64,000 bases of DNA, taken from contig JAACJK010000060.1 of the NCBI GenBank assembly GCA_013368325.1, positions 682,001-746,000 on the forward strand, in the 5' to 3' direction. Shown here piece by piece: positions 1-12,834 of the stretch. Numbering within the stretch: the first letter of the stretch is position 1; every line of letters begins with the position of its first letter. A program made the translations under genes and the position numbers. The DNA is from Ephemerocybe angulata. Taxonomy: Eukaryota > Basidiomycota > Agaricomycetes > Agaricales > Psathyrellaceae. A model generated the notes under the pieces. The model made no database searches, was not told the DNA's origin, and saw nothing but the letters and a program-made list of their open reading frames with translations.

Positions 1-3000
1 GATGACCGACCTACCGTCAGTTACCCCGAGTATTACCAGAGCGACTGCAGAAGATCGATCCGCGTGCCAGCAAGCATTCTCGTATACTCCTCAACCGTGA
101 CATACGTTCTGCCCCCGCTCTAGCCCCCAGATATCACACCCAGATTTAATTAACAAGGTTAAAGCTTTTACGTTCGACAGCGGTCACTATTGTGATTGAA
201 GCAAGTAGGTTTGACCCTGATGAAAGGTACGCCGGCCACGGAACGCGGAGAGGGTCGCAAGTCCTAACTCCGATTCCAATCGGCGGCAACATTATTGCAA
301 CGCGTGTCGCAACTTCAGTCTCGCATATCCCTCTGGTCATTTAGGTAGACCTGGTTATAATTGCATATTTGCTCGGCTAAGTCGCCTTGCGATTACGCTG
401 GTGAATTCTGCACCATACGACAAGCATCCCGTGTGGGCAGCGCCACAGGCACTGGCTCGTCTTGTCTTGTGGTGCATATTCTCGGCAAGGCTGGACGCAC
501 AACATGTGGCCATCCCAGATATCTTCCCCTTCGTCCATGGAGCCGGCGCTTACCTTCCGAGATCTCCTTTGATGGCTTAAAGCGGAGCCGCCAGCGCCAA
601 GAGTTCCACAAGATATCGCTCGGCACTGAGCGCCGACCATCTATTTGCACCCAGAGGTAGATAGTCCATAACCGGGTCAAGGCGCAGCGACAAGAGTCTA
701 GAGGGCGTAAATCTTTCGAGAAATGGACCTCGTCTGCAGGAGTTCGAAGTCAGTATCATGCGGCACAAAACGGGGCACCAGATTCCTGATCATCGACGTC
801 TGATGATTGAAGCGCAGAAGCCTCTTTATTTTTTGGGGGTTGAAAGCGGTAGTAGGGTCCTAGGTCCATTTCACCAACACTACTGCCGTTCGCAGACTTG
901 GACCCTGTTTCGACAGTTCTCTGTGCAGGATTGGGTATGAGCGGCGACGACGACGCCGTTCAACCATATCCACTGAGCATCTTCCTGACCATCTGTCCGG
1001 TTTCAGCCCGGTCAGTGCATTGGTCGCAGAAGACGTGAAGCATGGTCTAGCATGGTCTAGCATGGTGCGCGGCCTGTGGCTGCTGTTGACAGTTGCGCTC
1101 ATGCGGAGACGTGCCTTAAACCTAAGGAGAGGTATCTCGCGCACATGGCCGGTGGGGTTGCCATGATTTGAGTCCACCGACGCGGACGGTGTGAGGAATT
1201 CGCAGACAGGGCCATCCCGAAGTCCCCAGAGCGTCGCCCAGATATCGCTCAGAAAACAACCCAGGTGGGAGAACTTCGGTCGGAAGTCAAGCCAGGACCC
1301 TCTGTGAGCACAGAGTATGGTGTTCGGTGTCCGGGGATGTCTTGGCCAAATGGCTACTCCAGGGCATAGAGATTGCGCATGCTGCGTTATGAGGGTGGAT
1401 CCATGTCTGAGACCCGCACAGTATTCCCGCCCCTGGGGCGAATGTTGCAGGACAGTGAACTGTGGCGAGAAGAGTAGGGTAACGTCACTGGGGTCTGGCA
1501 TTGAGGAATTGGAGGCGTTCAGCCCTGAGGTGGATGTGTCCCCTTATAATGGTGGAGGGAGAAAAACCGCGCTCGCCAGCATTCACCCCACTTTTCGTGG
1601 GAAAGGCCCCCTAATCAAATCGATTTACGACGAATTCCCCACATTTTTGCACTGCAGATCTGTTCGAAGAAGTTGACTGCACGGAAAGCTACTCGACTCA
1701 AACTTGAACGGCGTTCTGAGTAGCCGCATGTAACAGTAAATAGATAATGCTTACAGCTTCTCAGATCGCTAAGAATTATCCTGATCGGTTCTTTAATAGT
1801 GTTGCCTCCTGAGATTGTATGGTACCGACCTCATCGCCCTTGGTACATATGCATGTCTCTGAGGATTCGGGCTCAGTATACGCGGTCAGTAAATCTGACC
1901 TCACACGGTTGACCTCGAGGTACTATCGAAAATCCCGTTTACCTTCCATGATCCCGATCTTGCTGATCATTGGCCTCCTTCAGTGATCCTCACCGACGTC
2001 AGGTAAAACTCATGGCAATCGAATCTCCCTCATTAGCGGGATATCCCTTATCTGGACTGCTTCTTCCTGTAGGTCCTCGTTTGGCTCTTCCCCGGGTAAG
2101 TGTCGAGTCAATGTCTGTTCCAAGGCCCGACTCGGAGAATTCCGATTCAAACCTATCAGTATCCAGTTCATGTACTGGCATTAAGTCTGAGTGCATTCCT
2201 TACGAGAAGAGATGGTTTTATTGACAGTGTTTCAGGATTCATTGTTGATAAAGTGTGCGATAAAATTGGCCCAACATGGTTGTCTACCTCAATAAGAGGA
2301 CGTCCGAGTACTCTGAGATAGCTGCTGAAGATTTGGGTGCGGAATCTGACTGTGGCTCAGACACCTCTCTAAAGGCCGTCCGTGAAACGCTCGCCACTAT
2401 GTTCCTTGACGGAACATGCCAGAATATATTAAATGTGGCGTTCTTCTCATTTAAAGCTGAGCGTGAAATGTCTAGGGCCATGCTCGACACCCTGAGCTGC
2501 ACACTCAAGTGCGTTCTTTCATATTTCTCTCTAAAGTCTGGAATTTTGAGCATTGGTGTATGGGGAGCGCGTCGCATCTACCTTCACTGAGTCAGGAGCC
2601 AACGCAGCCAAACCCCTAGTAGTAGGGCTTTCCTTCACCGCCAGAGGACGACGTTTAACATCTCTAACGAGAACCGCATGCCCACCCACGATCATTGGAG
2701 AAGCTTTATGGAGAGACCTCATGCTGGACGTTCACGCTGGGAGTCGTGGAGATGGAGCTCCGTCAGACACTCTATGCCTGGGGTGGGCTGTGGAGTGAAT
2801 ATTACGCCGAGCATTGTGACCGTTCAGTCTACATTTCACAGTGCCCGTGCGGCACTCTTTCAGTCCAGTCAATCGCCAATATCTACCTTGATTTTGCTTG
2901 GGTCAGACGATGCATTTCGAATCCAAGCTCGAATGTTCCGGAACAATGGCTATTGTGTTCAAAAGCCTTTGACTGTGTGCTAAATGTACCTCGAACATCG

Positions 3001-3220
3001 AAAGCTATGAGAGTGAATCAGGGAGAATGTTCGAGCCATATCTAGTGTTACTGGATATTATGGGGACGGAATAAGCGAAAGATCAGAAAGTGAGATGAGA
3101 CGAGGAGAGGGTATCGCAGATAATGAGATAGTCGGGTCGCGGGATGAACTTGGAATATAAGATAGAATCAGGCATCGATGAGGGAGATAGGTTGAAATAG
3201 AGCCGGTGAGTCGACAATAG
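1..3220. other. No supported gene
   Basis: I see no gene here that I can support. Short overlapping open frames occur on both strands, but none shows a family motif or a chain of phase-consistent introns. The plus-strand frame at 2276-2590 is the longest protein-like stretch, with no recognisable domain. A small 10-bp tandem repeat sits at 1041-1067. Confidence 0.6.
1041..1067. repeat. 10-bp tandem repeat, 2.7 copies
   Basis: The unit catggtctag is repeated exactly twice and then starts a third time. It lies outside any supported gene. Confidence 0.9.
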
Positions 3221-4420
3221 TCATTCATCAATTAAACGTCGGGGCCTCTTGGCGTGGTCCCGACAGGCACCTTTCTCAACCACAACAAGACAATCTTCCT
3301 TCTTGCAGAGCACCACCCCACCACGATGCTGCCTCGCATAATGCTTGCAGAGATTCTTCTTGTGGTTCAGAAGAGAGAGTCCGCAGGCCTTGTACGGGCA
3401 CCGAATCATGCCCTGCTCATCAGGCACCAGCTTCTGCGCATGATCGTTCCAAAGGTGATCGAAGAACTCCATCGTCAAGGCACTGAATTCGCGAGGACAC
3501 ACTGCGCCATCTTTCCCTTGTGGCAAACGCTCCGTAGCACGACAAACGAAACCCTTGTCGCTTGTGTCGCCCAGGTCGACTCGCGGTCTTTCGACTTGAG
3601 GAACCACGACTTCAGGTTCCTCTTGCCTTTTGCGTTTTCTTGGAGCCAGCTGACCCTCCGCGGAGAAGGTTGAGAAGATAGGTGTAGGTGCAGATGTGGA
3701 GATGGTGCTAGTGCCCGGCGCGACGCTCCATTCAACGAACATATCACTGGGCACATGGCTAAGCCTGTTTCAACGCCCATTAGTGCCTTTCTACGAGTAA
3801 AAGTGGTGGCTCAGGCTACTCAACTTGTTGGCGAATGAGTAGTCCTTGTAGTCCTTGGCCTTCTCCTTTGCCTTCTTTGTGCCACTGGGCTTCTTGGGGG
3901 CGGGCTTTGGGGCGGGCTTTGGATAGGCCGGTCTCGGAGGAAGGGGAGGTTCTTCGGCTGGCTTCACAGTGCCAGCGATCGTCAGAAGTGGGAGTGGAAC
4001 ATCGGAGGGTGCCAGCGTCTTCCAGAAGTAGCGTGCCGTGTATTGAGGTACAGGGGCCCCAGCCAATGGAGGGGCGTGAGCGTGATGAAACGAAGGCCCT
4101 GCGTTGAATGTCATGCGACAGGGCCCTTTCTCTGGAGTGGATTCTTTAGATGACCCTCCAGTGCCGTTTGATGACTCAGCAACCTGGGTGTCATCCGCCT
4201 CAGGGCGATTGTGTGGCTCAGCACGAGTTGGCGTCGAACCTGTCTGGCGGTCGGTCTTCGTATACCGAAGACGTTTCGCTCTGAGATTGTTTAGCATCTC
4301 TTCTGCCCCTTCCTCAAGCTCTTGGTCGATGAGGGCGTTGATCTTTGCGGACAGCATGCGATGTTTCGGGGGGATATGGGGAGATGCACGAGGGCTGTCG
4401 TCGCCGGATGTCGACGACAT
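3221..4420 (-). CDS. Two-exon zinc-finger-like protein with Pro-rich N-terminal half
   Basis: Exons are 4420-3825 and 3764-3221, separated by a 60-nt intron with donor GTTGAGT, a CTAAT branch-like site and a CAG acceptor. The junction keeps the frame and gives 379 residues. The N-terminal half (about residues 1-200) is hydrophilic, with proline-rich runs (EEPPLPPRPAYPKPAPKPAP) followed by a Lys-rich patch. The C-terminal half has a basic KRKR patch, then three cysteine/histidine clusters: C-x15-C with a following HLWNDH, CPYKAC with HYARQH, and CKKEDC with CRDH. These look like divergent C2H2-type zinc fingers, so nucleic-acid binding is an inference. No named family is recognised. The start at 4420 is the first ATG of the open frame. 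Confidence 0.6.
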
Positions 4421-7400
4421 CGTTGCTCATCCTATGATTCGAGGAGATTTGGAGAAGATAGTCCTGGAGAAGACGGAGGGCGGTAAAGGCACTTGAGGTG
4501 AGGGGATGGTCGTGGTATGGGAAGAGGAGGCGTAAGACGCGTCAGGGCTCGAACGCGCCCGTTATGGCAACCGGACAGGTCACGTTAACAAACAAACAAA
4601 CAGACCTCCACAGAAGCACGCGCCCGTTATAGTAATGCCTGATCACGTTACGCTTTGTTCCCCCTTGTTCTAAGGAACGACGACGACGACCGCAATCCTA
4701 AGCAGGGTTACGATGACCAGTGAGCCACACAATGCAAGAATGGCTTTGAAGCCTGTAGGGTCTTAGAATGCCGGAAATATCGTGATTTCACCCTTCAACG
4801 CATCGAAAATGTAATCGACCAGGCAGAGTTGTAGTGAATCGACATCCGAGTCTATGGTTGAAGGGCTCTTCGTTCGGTAAATGCGTATGCATGCCACCCA
4901 TTTCCACATAAAGGATCCGCTACTAACACTCTGCACCAGACAGCTCCAATTAGTACGACATGCGACCTGGGTTCGCCTTCCGACGCGCCAACCTTAGGTT
5001 GGTTCACGAGGTAGATACGTTGCAGATAGGGTATACTTGGTGGCTCGTGCGTGTACCTTGTAACCCAGAAGCGGCGTTCGTCATATCCAAAAGTTAGCCC
5101 GTCATACTTCCATGTTGCGATCCTTGGCCGACACACCTAGGCGTTTCCGTACAAGGTCGCAGCTAAAGCTCAAATGGCCATAGCATGAGCTATCTTGACC
5201 ATACCAGAGCAAAGCTATATGTACGAGTTTCGCGACAACCGTCTACTCCGCCGAGACCCCTGCCTATATCGCCAAGATAGTCAGTCGGGTATAGGTACGT
5301 TCATGATGCGGTCGATGAATCCCTGACCATACTAACTCCGCCGCGATATCCAGCATGCCCATAGGTCCCCGTTCTTCAAGGTCATTCAGTAACATAAAGC
5401 CGCTTTGTTTTGAAACCTCTTTGCGCGCAGCCCGCACGAAAGCGACGAGCTGCTTACATCTTAACGCGAACAGCTCCACAGAATCCTGCGAGGGAACGGG
5501 ACGTAAGTGAAAACGACCCATTTCCATGAGAGAAGGCGCTTACCATCCGATTCAAGGCGGCCAGGCCTGCGGTAAACGCACCCAGGGTACTTGCATCAGA
5601 CTCGAAGCCCAGCCATGCCCGAAATCGAGGAATATGCATCGACCACGCCAGCTCGACTCCCCGTACATCCAGCCGCCATCGTTGCTGACAACCTTCTTGT
5701 TCAATGTGTCACACTAATACGTCCCCGAATGTCTATCTCCTCAACCCACTCTCCGGTGTAAAGCCATGCCTCCCATCGAGGTGCTACAGTCCACCCCGGG
5801 TTACGCCAACTCCATCTGGTCTCCCACCGTCTTCAACTCTCTGGTACTTCTTGCACCATCATATGAGCGTACCATGGCTCTGAAGAACCTCCGACCCCTT
5901 TCCAAAGCGCATCCCGCCCAGCGAGGTGTTAATGCTCTGCGTCGTAGCAGACGTCCACGCTTTCTTCTGTATCTGACGGTAGTTGACGAGGAGCGGAGAT
6001 AGTACCTGATATTAAAGAACCATGCTGAGTTAAAGTTGAAATATGGTTGATACTAGTATTGTTTCAGCTCACTTGGACTTGGGCTAACGGAATGGCCGCG
6101 CGAACGGCACTATGAAGAGCAGCGAAGGTCGAGTAGAGCGCCGAGCCCTCTATAAGGATGCTCGCCGAATGTACATCCCAAGTTCAAGGTGTCGTTGTCG
6201 TTGTTCGTCCGGCACTCGAGGCGTCGCTACTGCTGTGGGGGCTGAAGTGAGTGCCATCTTCGTCGCTGCGGGCGCCTTTTGTAGCTGCATGCGGTGCATG
6301 CGGAGGTGCGAGGATTTGAGGAGTGCGAGGAGGATGTGGGGAGAGGCGAGGAGGGACGTTGCAGCGATGGATGTGAGGGTGAGTCGGATTGTCTGCACGA
6401 GGAGTCGTGACAGATCGCGGTCAAGCACAAACAGCGGTAAATCTGACCGAAAGCCAGTGGGAGCGAGCATCACTCGTAAGCCGGTGAGGATTTATCGAGG
6501 ATCATCGCTCGCACAACGCGGTCTCCCGAAATGACCCATCGCTCCCAGTGGCAGCCCCTTCTCCATCCACGCACCGACTGCGGACCCTTATTCTGTAAGG
6601 TACAGTCGGGCGGGTGTTGATATCGAGCATATCGGAATTAGACTGCGCCCCCGAACCGCGAGTCCCATCGTTTGGGATGCAGCAGAGGGTGCATTCGAGA
6701 CACATTCGAGAATACGAGAGGCACCCAAAGGATTAAGAACTTCAACCCCATTCTGTGGGGCGAAGGTCGTTTGAATCGCATGGCTTGAGACCTTGAGGCC
6801 TTGAGCTCGTGTCGATACACGACACCCAAGAATCTAACGGGCGCGTAAAGTAATGGACGGATACCGGTGGGGCATCAAGGAGAAGGCTGGGAGCCATTTC
6901 TCCAATACTGGCCATGGCGTAAACGCCTGCAATAGATAGAGTTGGCCATGGTGAAACGATAGACGAGGGGGCTATGGTCAGGCCAGGATAGTCACGATCG
7001 ACCGTCTAGTGCTCGAAGTGCCCCACGGGATGTGAGGCCGATGACCCGAGAGCAACGTCTGAGGATTTCGAAAGTTGCCTCGAGGGGGTACCCGTCATTT
7101 GACGTCTTTCCTGGGCGACTAAGGAGGGCGAAGCACAACTGACCCGATTAGCGAGTGCATGCTCCGCCTGAGTAACGGCCACGTACCCTTCTTCCTCATC
7201 TATCTGCTGGCCGTATGGCATATGCAATGCCTAGTCATTGAGATACGGCCCACTAATGTCCTGCCAGGGATCATAGGGCGATGACTGCATATAGCGTCAT
7301 TCGATGGGGAGGTGTGTGCTTGGGCCTTCGGTTTAGATCTGCCTGGGCCCTGCCACGCCTGGTGATAGCCATGTGTCGCCTTTGTGCAGTGGATTGAAGC

Positions 7401-7551
7401 GTTTATGGGAAACAGAGGGTCGGAATGAAGGGTGAACATGATGGTCGCTGGAAAACCTCCTGTCGATGTTTTTGGGTCACAAAATAAATAATATTCGTAT
7501 TATTTAACACTTAGCTAACACAAGACCTGTGAACCCATAAGGCATGTGGAC
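4421..7551. other. No supported gene; possible small broken frames
   Basis: This stretch contains no gene I can name. On the minus strand a weak two-exon possibility exists at about 5715-5264: the frame ending in NRM joins in phase across a 60-nt GT-AG intron (5502-5561) to a frame beginning DSVELFALRC. No domain is recognised. Minus frames at 4852-5136 and 6150-6473 are protein-like in composition but have no motif or homology I can state. Confidence 0.4.
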
Positions 7552-7912
7552 AAACAGTGGAATTACATTGGACTTACTTGAATTATTGCCACTGTAAGTC
7601 AACCGGAATTGTTTTGGAATTACGCGAGTGGCGTTTTTCCTTTTGGAAGTATGCCAGATTTCTAGGAAAATTATGCGTTGTCATAAGTTCTGACGGAACT
7701 TGGTCATAAAGGCAAGCCACATATGGCGGAATTACGCGTCAATTATGGTCAGGGAGGATTTCCCAGGTAAGTTCTCGCCACTTACGGAGAACATTTGCTG
7801 GAATTACGTCGCGGCGTGACATTGTCACACTCCATGTGATGAGGTGACATAATTCCAAAAAAAATCCAGCGGACGTACAGGAGAGCAATGGGACGCTGTA
7901 ATTCCATTGTTT
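7552..7912. mobile_element. Small terminal-inverted-repeat (MITE-like) element
   Basis: A 361-bp AT-rich block is bounded by 16-bp inverted repeats: aaacagtggaattaca at 7552-7567 and tgtaattccattgttt at 7897-7912, which match as inverted copies with one mismatch. Inside, the word GGAATTACG or its complement recurs irregularly, for example near 7616, 7728, 7798 and 7848. There is no open frame and no clear target-site duplication. The size, terminal inverted repeats and lack of coding capacity are typical of a non-autonomous DNA element, but the family is not identified. The repeated word could instead be a protein-binding cluster. Confidence 0.5.
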
Positions 7913-8032
7913 CTCAATTGGACTTGCCCAGAAATTACGCCTGGTTCATTTATCTAGCAGTTTGGTTTCTTGGGACAAACCCGAGAGCCGCACCTGAGAC
8001 ATAGATGGGTCGAAAGCGCAGCAATTCGACTC

Positions 8033-8049
8033 GCCCCCCGGCGGGGGGC
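8033..8049. repeat. Perfect GC hairpin, 7-bp arms, 3-nt loop
   Basis: The sequence GCCCCCC-GGC-GGGGGGC is a perfect inverted repeat made only of G and C, inside an otherwise ordinary stretch with no supported gene. Confidence 0.85.
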
Positions 8050-8544
8050 AATTCACTCTCAAAGTCAAAGCGACTATCCAAGACGAACCATGTGGTCTCC
8101 GAGTTCAAATCTCAGGGGCCAAAGCCAAGGACGTTGGTTCAGCTGAGGCAGGTCTATCGAGCACAACCGTCTTGGGCCGTAGCAACCAGCCACACACAAT
8201 TGCAGGGGCCCAGTGGCCAGCCCATGCCACTTGTTGCCACTTGAGGGCCAATACAAAGTCCATGGTCTCCCTGTAATTGGGATGTGGGACCTTTAGGGCC
8301 GGTCTAAGTCTGTCCAGGTTCTCCCCATAGCGATGGCGCACGCAATGCACTCTTCGTATATACTAGTGAAATTAAAACGTCGACCTACGGGGCCATTGTA
8401 CATCAAGACTCAAAGTCGCCCAGTCGCCGTCGTGGCAGCCCGCTTCTTACGCCTCAACGGGGTTCCTCTTCGCCACCTAAAGCTCCAGGGCCGGGCTGCC
8501 GCCATCTCGCTACGCCAGGCAGTGGCTGTTCCGCTCGCAGTAAA

Positions 8545-9207
8545 GTCTAGTCCGTGCGGGAACGGGCTCGAACATGGGGACGGTGGACGGTGATCGTGAT
8601 GTTGTGCTCGTCCTGTGCGTATCGCTCGCTCGTCAACGTCCTCGACAAGGATCTGGAACGACTCGGCGCCTCCATGAACTTCGGGATCCCATTGGAAGCC
8701 GGGGGGAACGATGGAAAGGTCAATACGAATGAGGGAACGAGTGATAGGCTGGACCTGAGCTTGGAGTCTATGGATGGTCAAACGGTCAGGCCAGAACCTT
8801 GAGATGGATGTGAAGCACGTCTCGCCGATCTCGGGGGGACTTAGATCGAAGTATCGATACCAGGGCTAGCAGATGAACTAGTCAGTCGCGATTACGGACA
8901 TGAATACAAACAACAAAACTTACGAATTGCTTGCCGCTGCCTTACGAATGACTTCAGCGGGAACCTTGGGGCCAGGGGAACTGCCTCGAGCGAGGGCCAT
9001 ATTCGCTTCTCGACTATCTTACACATATCGAGTGCAGCTTTCGCAGGGGGCGCCCATCCCCTCTTCAAGAAAATCTCGAACATCACACGCAAGACCAGTC
9101 GACTGTTGCACGAATACCATGTCGGCGACGAGAACGCGAACGGCGACGAGAACGAATCCGTCGAGCTTGAGTCCAGAGATGCAGAAGGACATTGATCTTC
9201 GCGAAGA
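8545..9207 (-). pseudogene. Degenerate second copy of the BRR2 first Sec63 region
   Basis: Read on the minus strand, this block repeats, in decayed form, the segment at about 10350-11310 of the main BRR2 pseudogene. It retains RVMFEIFLKRGW, AKAALDMCKIVEKRIW, a [19 protein letters not shown] run and LQAQVQPITRSLIRIDLS followed by QWDPEVHGGAESF. Frames shift repeatedly. It abuts the truncated second helicase cassette at about 9208, so an internal domain has been placed downstream of a more C-terminal one. An extra 18-bp direct repeat (about 9127-9160) lies inside it. This arrangement cannot encode a normal Brr2. Confidence 0.9.
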
Positions 9208-10345
9208 TGGTCGAGATGGGGCTGGAGATCCTCGAGCTCAATGTTGAGGAACCGATCGGCCTTGCCCTCCGCAGAAGCATGTGTAAGGAGGTCGTCCACA
9301 GTGAGGGTACATTGTCGACGGGAAGGAACGAAGACGATAACGGGCTTCGTGGGGGAGTATTCGGAAATGGCGAGGTAGGCGGGCTTGGACATGGTGATCA
9401 TGAGAGAGGGGAAATGGGGGATCGAGAACGACTGGAGATGAATATCCATGTCGAGAGGGCGGGCACTGTGAACCGATGTGAGTGGAAGGAAAACGTAAAA
9501 CGGAAACATAGAATGTACCTGGGCGCGAAGTTGAAGATAGCATGCGACGGGGCACCCATCCACTCTCCCAGATCCCTCGCGTTCGCGATCGAAACACTAC
9601 ACGCTACGATTCTGGTCTTGATCTCAGTCTGCGCCGAGACGTATCTCGTCCTCGAGATGACGACTTCATACGTCGGCCCAACCTCTCCACCGACCATCTG
9701 GATCTCGTCCGCAATCAGAAGGCCGATGTTCTGGACGTTCTTCCTCTGCCTCCAGCGCCTCGAGATAACATCCCACTATCAAACAGACGTCAGTTATCTG
9801 CAGAAGTTATGACCCAAAATGATATTACGAACCTGAGTCGGCGTGCAGACGATACCATCACCCTTCTCCAACAACCTCAAATCTGCGCTCGTCTCGCCCG
9901 TCAAACTCACAAACTCTTTCCCACCCTGCACATCCCCGAACTTCTCCTTCCACTCTTTCACCCGCATATCGACCATCTCCTGGTACGGCTCGATGCACAC
10001 GGCCCTCTTCTGCTCGCCCTTCGCACTCCAGAGTCTCATCAACGCAAACTCGGCACAAACGGTCTTGCCACTTCCAGCGGGAGCACCGATAAAGACGTTC
10101 TCGTCAGTTGTGTAGAGAGCCTGGAAGACCTGCGTCTGGATCTTGTTGAAGTTCTTGATCCTCTGCGCGTAGATCGACTCGAACTCCTTGTTGTGCAGAG
10201 CAGTGAGGGGGAGCGGTTGGAGGTCGAGGAGAGGGGTGGGAGGCGGGAACTTCTCGGGGAGGATGAGATGCTTGAACGAGATGGGGAGGCAGGTCTCGGC
10301 GTGCAGCCAGCGGTCGGAGATAAGAGAGATGTAGTAGTTGGGGGG

Positions 10346-10699
10346 GACGGGCTCGAACATGGGAACGGTGATCGTGACATTGTGCTCGTCCTGTGCGTAT
10401 CGCTGGCGCAAGATGAAGATATCGTGGTAGAGGATAACCTCGCTGTCAACGTCCTCGACAAGGATGTGGAATGATTCGGCGCCTCCATGAACGTTAGGGT
10501 CCCATTGGAAGTCGGGTACGATGACGGGCTCGAACATGGGAACGGTGATCGTGACATTGTGCTCGTCCTGTGCGTATCGCTGGCGCAAGATGAAGATATC
10601 GTGGTAGAGGATAACCTCGCTGTCAACGTCCTCGACAAGGATGTGGAATGATTCGGCGCCTCCATGAACGTTAGGGTCCCATTGGAAGTCGGGTACGAT
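10346..10699 (-). repeat. 177-bp (59-codon) in-frame tandem duplication in BRR2 remnant
   Basis: Two nearly identical copies lie head to tail with an offset of exactly 177 nt. Each encodes the segment from FQWDPNVHGGAESF through ILRQRYAQDEHNVTITV to FEPV. Because 177 is a multiple of three, the frame stays open through both copies. A third, decayed relative is at 8556-8740. Confidence 0.93.
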
Positions 10700-11551
10700 G
10701 GAGAGGTCGACACGAAGAAGGGATCGGGTGATAGGCTGGACCTGAGCTTAGAGTCTGTGGACAGTCAGATTAGAATCGGGAAATAGATGTGAAGCACGTA
10801 CTGGAGTTTGGGGAAGGTGTGAACGAGACGATGGACACGACGGCCCTCCTTGGGCAAACCGAGCAACTCGCCGATCTCGGGGGGACTCAGGTCGAAGTAA
10901 CGGTACCAGGGCTAGCAGACGAGCAATGTCAGTCACGATTATGGACTTGGATATAATAAGACTTACGAATTGCTTGCCCTCCGCCTTGCGAATGACCTCG
11001 GCGGGAACCTTGGGGAACTGCCTCAAGGGAGTCATCGAACCCCACATCCGCTTCTCGACCATCTTGCACATCTCGAGGGCAGCCTTCGCGGGAATCGCCC
11101 ATCCCCTCTTCAAATAAATCTCGAACATTGCACGCAGGATCCTATAACCGACGAATATCAAAATGCTGGGCAACGAGGATAGAAGAGAGTCGAAACGTAC
11201 CTTCTGTTGGACGAACACCATGTCGGCGACGAGCACGAATCCGTCAAGCTTGAAACCAGAGATGTAAGCTTGTAGGAGGACGTTGATCTTCGCGGGCGGC
11301 TCGTCGACGGTCTCCTTGACGGGGATCGGCACGCGCTCCAAAAGCCACGCCAATTCCATCTTCTCTTCGGGACGAACCTATTGAGAGCAGCGCGTCAATG
11401 TACCGGCCTTGACTGAAGTGCAGAATAAAAACAACTCACAGGTATGTTCTTGAACTCGTTACTGAGCGCAAACACTCTGAAGAGCTCCAGCATCCCCATG
11501 TTCTCGCGCAGGTGCTGGTTGTAGACTACCATCGAGTTGTAACTGACTAAC

Positions 11552-11669
11552 GTAGTAGTGGCTGGCGATGCGACCGAGCTCTGTGCCGAAAAAACGACCC
11601 TTGCCACCGCGTAGTAGTGGCTGGCGATGCGACCGAGCTCTGTGCCGACAAAACGACCCTTGCCACCGC
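11552..11669 (-). repeat. 59-bp tandem duplication in BRR2 remnant
   Basis: Copies at 11552-11610 and 11611-11669 differ at about one base. The unit covers the end of the exon encoding RGGKGRFVGTELGRIASHYY. Fifty-nine is not a multiple of three, so the duplication shifts the frame. Confidence 0.9.
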
Positions 11670-12141
11670 GCTCATACTTGATGAGCTGGCACTTCTCGAG
11701 GTGGACGACAGCTGAGTGGATGATATCGGCGCGTTTCTGGAGGAAGGTAGGGTCGGAGGGGTCCTGATAGTCGACACTGACGCCGTAAAGAGCAGGGGAG
11801 CGGAGCATGCGAACATAGCTGAAGGAAGAGTAACTCTCAGTGACCAATAGCGCAAGCAAATCAAAAGCGAACTCACCAGTAAGTATATACCCAAGCCACT
11901 CTACGGCCTCCTCGCGACTCCTCACCGTACCAAGCACGATCTCAGCATTGAGATTATCCGCCAACTTCTCAACGAACTGACTCTCGATCGGGAGCTGCCG
12001 GTTAAGCAAGCCGAGGTAGTACTGCATCTCAAGAGTGGTTCGTGATGATCACGCCTTCTCCAAAGGTATCGAACTGCGGGCGACCCGCACAGCCCAGCAT
12101 CTGCAGCACATCCTGGCTGCTCAGCTCGACCCAGCGACCGT

Positions 12142-12223
12142 TCTCCGGATTGTAGATCTGCGTGCCCATGATGATGACAGTGTCTCCGGATTGGAGATCT
12201 GCGTGCCCTTGATGATAACAGTG
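12142..12223 (-). repeat. 41-bp tandem duplication in BRR2 remnant
   Basis: The segment beginning tctccggatt recurs after 41 nt with a few substitutions. It duplicates codons of the [13 protein letters not shown] region and breaks the frame. Confidence 0.85.
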
Positions 12224-12834
12224 TGGGCGGGAAGGTTGACACCCCACGCGAGCCTGGCAGTACAGACGAGGACCTGGATGTAGCCCTCGGCGAAGAGATC
12301 TTCAACAGTATTCCTGTCTTCCCTCGACATGCCAGCATGATGAAGAGCGAAGTCGAAGGGAGGAGGTCCTTCAGGTTGGGGTCGCGCACGTTTGAGATTT
12401 CATTGAGGAGTACCTCACGCGTAGCACCATCGGTGAAAAAGAGACTCTCAAGGTCCACCGTGCGTTTGACCTGAACGGAGGACGTTGGTGCTGGCGCCGT
12501 CTTTGAAGGTGCAGGCTTTGCCTGGTCTGCGCCCATGGCCTTTCCCTTTGACTCTCCTGCCAGCTCCCTCAGAACCAAATCCAACCCTTCTCGCGCATCG
12601 CGACCTCGACATTCACTCGCTCGTCCGCATATCAGCTTCGTACATCACACGATGGCATCCCGGTTCTTCATGAACTTGGCGATGAGAGGGAAGGGCTGGA
12701 AGTCGAAGAGCTCCATGAGCGCGTTCTCAGCTACCCTCTCCCTCGACTGGGAGCCAAGCATGGAGGTCGTCTTATCGTCCACAGGGTCTGGGTAGACTTC
12801 GGGAGATTTGATGCTGAACCCAGAAGCCATCGAA

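Noticed and set aside
860..1501. 213-codon minus-strand open frame
   Set aside because: Composition is unremarkable, it overlaps other frames, and no domain or intron support was seen.
8090..8120. Possible tRNA T-arm (gagttcaaatctc)
   Set aside because: The matching D-arm, anticodon stem and acceptor stem could not be formed around it.
9542..10474. 310-codon plus-strand frame
   Set aside because: It is antisense to the BRR2 cassette 2 exons, and its length comes from codon bias of the real strand.
10039..10713. 224-codon Ser/Thr/Arg-rich minus-strand frame
   Set aside because: It is a shifted reading of the duplicated BRR2 segment; the Brr2 frame is the one with conserved motifs.
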